The notes beneath the pieces were generated by a model that was not told where the DNA came from, did no database searches, and saw only the letters and a program-made list of their open reading frames with translations. A stretch of DNA of 14,866 nucleotides from Planctomycetota bacterium. GTDB taxonomy: Bacteria > Planctomycetota > Brocadiia > JAJRTI01. The number at the start of each line of letters is the position of its first letter. Position 1 is the stretch's first letter. The stretch covers positions 1 to 14,866 of the forward strand of contig JAJRTI010000429.1 of the NCBI GenBank assembly GCA_024278415.1, written 5' to 3'. A program made the translations under genes and the position numbers. Shown here in pieces: positions 14,686-14,866 of this stretch.

Positions 14686-14865
14686 GTCTGCCTCGTGAGA
14701 GCAAGGACGTTCGACGGGCAATGAATGGGTGTAGGTCTGATTGTACGTATCCCAACGCGTTGCGTTCTGGAGTTTCAGTTTCGAAGTGGATTCAGGCAGG
14801 TTCACAACAAACGTCCCGGCTCTTCGCCTGCGTGCAACCCCTCGCGGACACCGCAGCCCGAAGGG
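14677..14865 (-). CDS. Doubtful partial open frame at the right edge
   Basis: On the minus strand a frame is open from the window edge to TAA at 14677-14679, giving 62 residues ending VERPCSHEADGR. The middle part (VNLPESTSKLKLQNATRWDT) has protein-like composition and less GC-biased codons than the neighbouring genes. I do not recognise a family. The stop lies inside a palindromic repeat, so this may be the chance end of a frame and not a gene. More sequence to the right would decide it. Confidence 0.2.
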   Translation of the reverse strand, partial: PFGLRCPRGVARRRRAGTFVVNLPESTSKLKLQNATRWDTYNQTYTHSLPVERPCSHEADGR

Positions 14866-14866
14866 C

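Overview
The window reads as chromosomal DNA of a high-GC, free-living Gram-negative bacterium, most likely a member or neighbour of the PVC superphylum (planctomycete, lentisphaeral or similar). That placement is an inference from family content: a prepilin-type protein ending in the RHxGxxNVL pattern, a LamG-domain protein, a TIM-barrel amidohydrolase, a Gfo/Idh/MocA oxidoreductase, a GH123/DUF4091 glycosidase and a TMTC-type membrane TPR protein. Intergenic spaces are roomy, no long operon is visible, and no tRNA, rRNA, CRISPR, transposase or phage gene was found.

Layout. 1-497 (+): C-terminal end of a LamG-domain protein. 575-1474 (+): amidohydrolase with a TTG start fixed by its RBS. 1778-3748 (-): TMTC-like protein with an integral-membrane GT-C half and a TPR half. 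3762-3797 (-): Rho-independent terminator. 3829-4722 (-): prepilin-like secreted protein, preceded by a predicted leader of about 185 nt with three stems and a near-consensus sigma-70 promoter (4912-4939). 4940-5545: gene-free. 5546-6073 (+): lipoprotein with a rhodanese domain. 6328-6959 (+): secreted carbohydrate-binding-like protein broken by a frameshift. 7065-8087 (+): Gfo/Idh/MocA oxidoreductase. 8300-9310 (+): GNA1162-like lipoprotein with its own promoter (8220-8248). 9611-12241 (-): large secreted GH123-like glycosidase. 12316-12465: a repeat block with a perfect 18-bp-stem palindrome. 12476-14143 (-): dihydroxy-acid dehydratase. 14144-14866: gene-poor DNA rich in perfect palindromes, with a doubtful partial frame at the right edge.

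How the genes fit together. LamG protein, amidohydrolase, Gfo/Idh/MocA enzyme, the broken carbohydrate-binding-like protein and the GH123-like enzyme are the usual scattered equipment for breaking down complex glycans, working outside the cell first and then on released sugars inside. Most genes look independently transcribed, so this is a loose neighbourhood and not a pathway operon. The prepilin-like protein and the TMTC-type glycosyltransferase lie side by side on the same strand but are separated by a terminator. IlvD is ordinary branched-chain amino-acid biosynthesis. I see no convincing multi-gene undescribed system. The features most worth following up are the structured leader of the prepilin gene, the two palindromic repeat blocks, and the broken secreted gene.
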